From: Alphaproteobacteria bacterium | GTDB taxonomy: Bacteria > Pseudomonadota > Alphaproteobacteria > Micropepsales > Micropepsaceae | Length of the DNA stretch: 64,000 nucleotides | Assembly (NCBI GenBank): GCA_015654635.1 | Contig: JAATGP010000004.1 | Location: forward strand, 62,001 to 126,000 | Direction: 5' to 3' | The notes under the pieces: generated by a model | The model's input: only the letters and a program-made list of their open reading frames with translations | Databases searched by the model: none | What the model was told of the DNA's origin: nothing | Translations under genes and position numbers: made by a program | Shown: positions 63,306 through 64,000 of the stretch, piece after piece | Layout: each line of letters opens with the position of its first letter | Numbering within the stretch: position 1 is the stretch's first letter

Positions 63306-63519
63306 TTATGGGAAGCGCTGCGGGGTGTGGCGGAACACCCGCCCGCCGTGCTGTCGTGGCCCCTGGTAAGCCCCACCGCTTCAAGGCTGAAACCCCATTA
63401 TTTGCAACAATTCCAATGCGCAAGAACCTATCTATGCGTCAGGTTGGAACTTGACTCAGCCGCCATGTTCAGTCATCTATGTTATTGCGAATAGGTCGCA
63501 AGTATACCAAGGTTACAGA

Positions 63520-63801
63520 ATGCTCCGCGAATCCCCTCCAGTGATTGCCAAGCACGCCACGCTGGGGCGCGCCAAGCCGGGTTTTCGTGGCCGTATCCAA
63601 GCCATCGATGCCAAGGGCAACCAGTCCGGTCTTACGGCAGACGAGCTGGAGCGCCGCTTGATCGAACTCGGTTTTGTCGAGGGGGCTTCGGTCGAAATCC
63701 TGCATGAGGGGCTGATTGCCCACGATCCCATCGCGGTGCGTGTGGATTGCGCCACCGTTGCACTGCGCCGCCGTGAGGCCATGGCGATCCTGGTCGTCTG
63801 A
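63520..63801 (+). CDS. feoA: FeoA-domain ferrous iron transport protein A
   Basis: [51 protein letters not shown]; followed by feoB. Confidence 0.85.
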   Translation: MLRESPPVIAKHATLGRAKPGFRGRIQAIDAKGNQSGLTADELERRLIELGFVEGASVEILHEGLIAHDPIAVRVDCATVALRRREAMAILVV

Positions 63802-63859
63802 CACCTGTATCTTTGACGTTCGCGTTGTTCGGCGACTGTATTTGAAGAGGACGCCTGTT

Positions 63860-64000
63860 TTGAACGCCGTTACCAATCTCGGGATTTTGCGCTGCGCCCT
63901 GGTCGGCACGCCCAATAGCGGCAAAACCTCTCTCTTCAATGCTCTGACCGGCAGCCGCCAGAAGGTGGCGAACTATCCCGGCGTTACCGTGGAACGCAAA
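63860..64000 (+). CDS. feoB: FeoB, N-terminal part (runs off the window; TTG start, missed by ORF track)
   Basis: (M)[47 protein letters not shown]1 GTPNSGKT and FeoB-type ANYPGVTVE. Confidence 0.9.
   Translation, partial: MNAVTNLGILRCALVGTPNSGKTSLFNALTGSRQKVANYPGVTVERK

Overview
GC-rich bacterial chromosomal window. Gene content and order (tolQRAB-pal-ybgF-tilS-ftsH-folP-glmM-thiD; ruvCAB next to tolQ) look alphaproteobacterial; no species call is attempted. Accessory part (about 1-24 kb): a degraded IS5-like transposase; a low-GC AraC-type regulator followed by three small genes, two of which look like divergent RhiA-like paralogues; a divergent TraD-like ATPase / replication-relaxation-like pair with nested palindromes between them; a Fic protein with an AbiEi-like N-terminus; tRNA-Gly(CCC); an ECF sigma / FecR / TonB-receptor / autotransporter run; and two retropepsin-like two-lobed proteases, the second interrupted by an in-frame TAA. 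Core part (about 25-64 kb): mostly housekeeping and metabolic genes, with a Phd/VapC-type TA module inserted between ruvA and ruvB, a 2-oxoacid oxidoreductase operon with a fused gamma/GltD-like/ferredoxin subunit, a GH94-like phosphorylase with a sugar symporter, and feoA-feoB at the right edge. The strongest leads are (1) the AraC + tandem RhiA-like cassette with a 21-bp-phased direct repeat, (2) the TonB receptor with a second signal peptide and Shine-Dalgarno inside its ORF, (3) the nested palindromes between the mobile-element genes, (4) the retropepsin pair with altered active-site motifs and a premature stop, and (5) three small or alternative-start ORFs missed by the ORF track. All family names come from reading motifs and memory; no searches were run.
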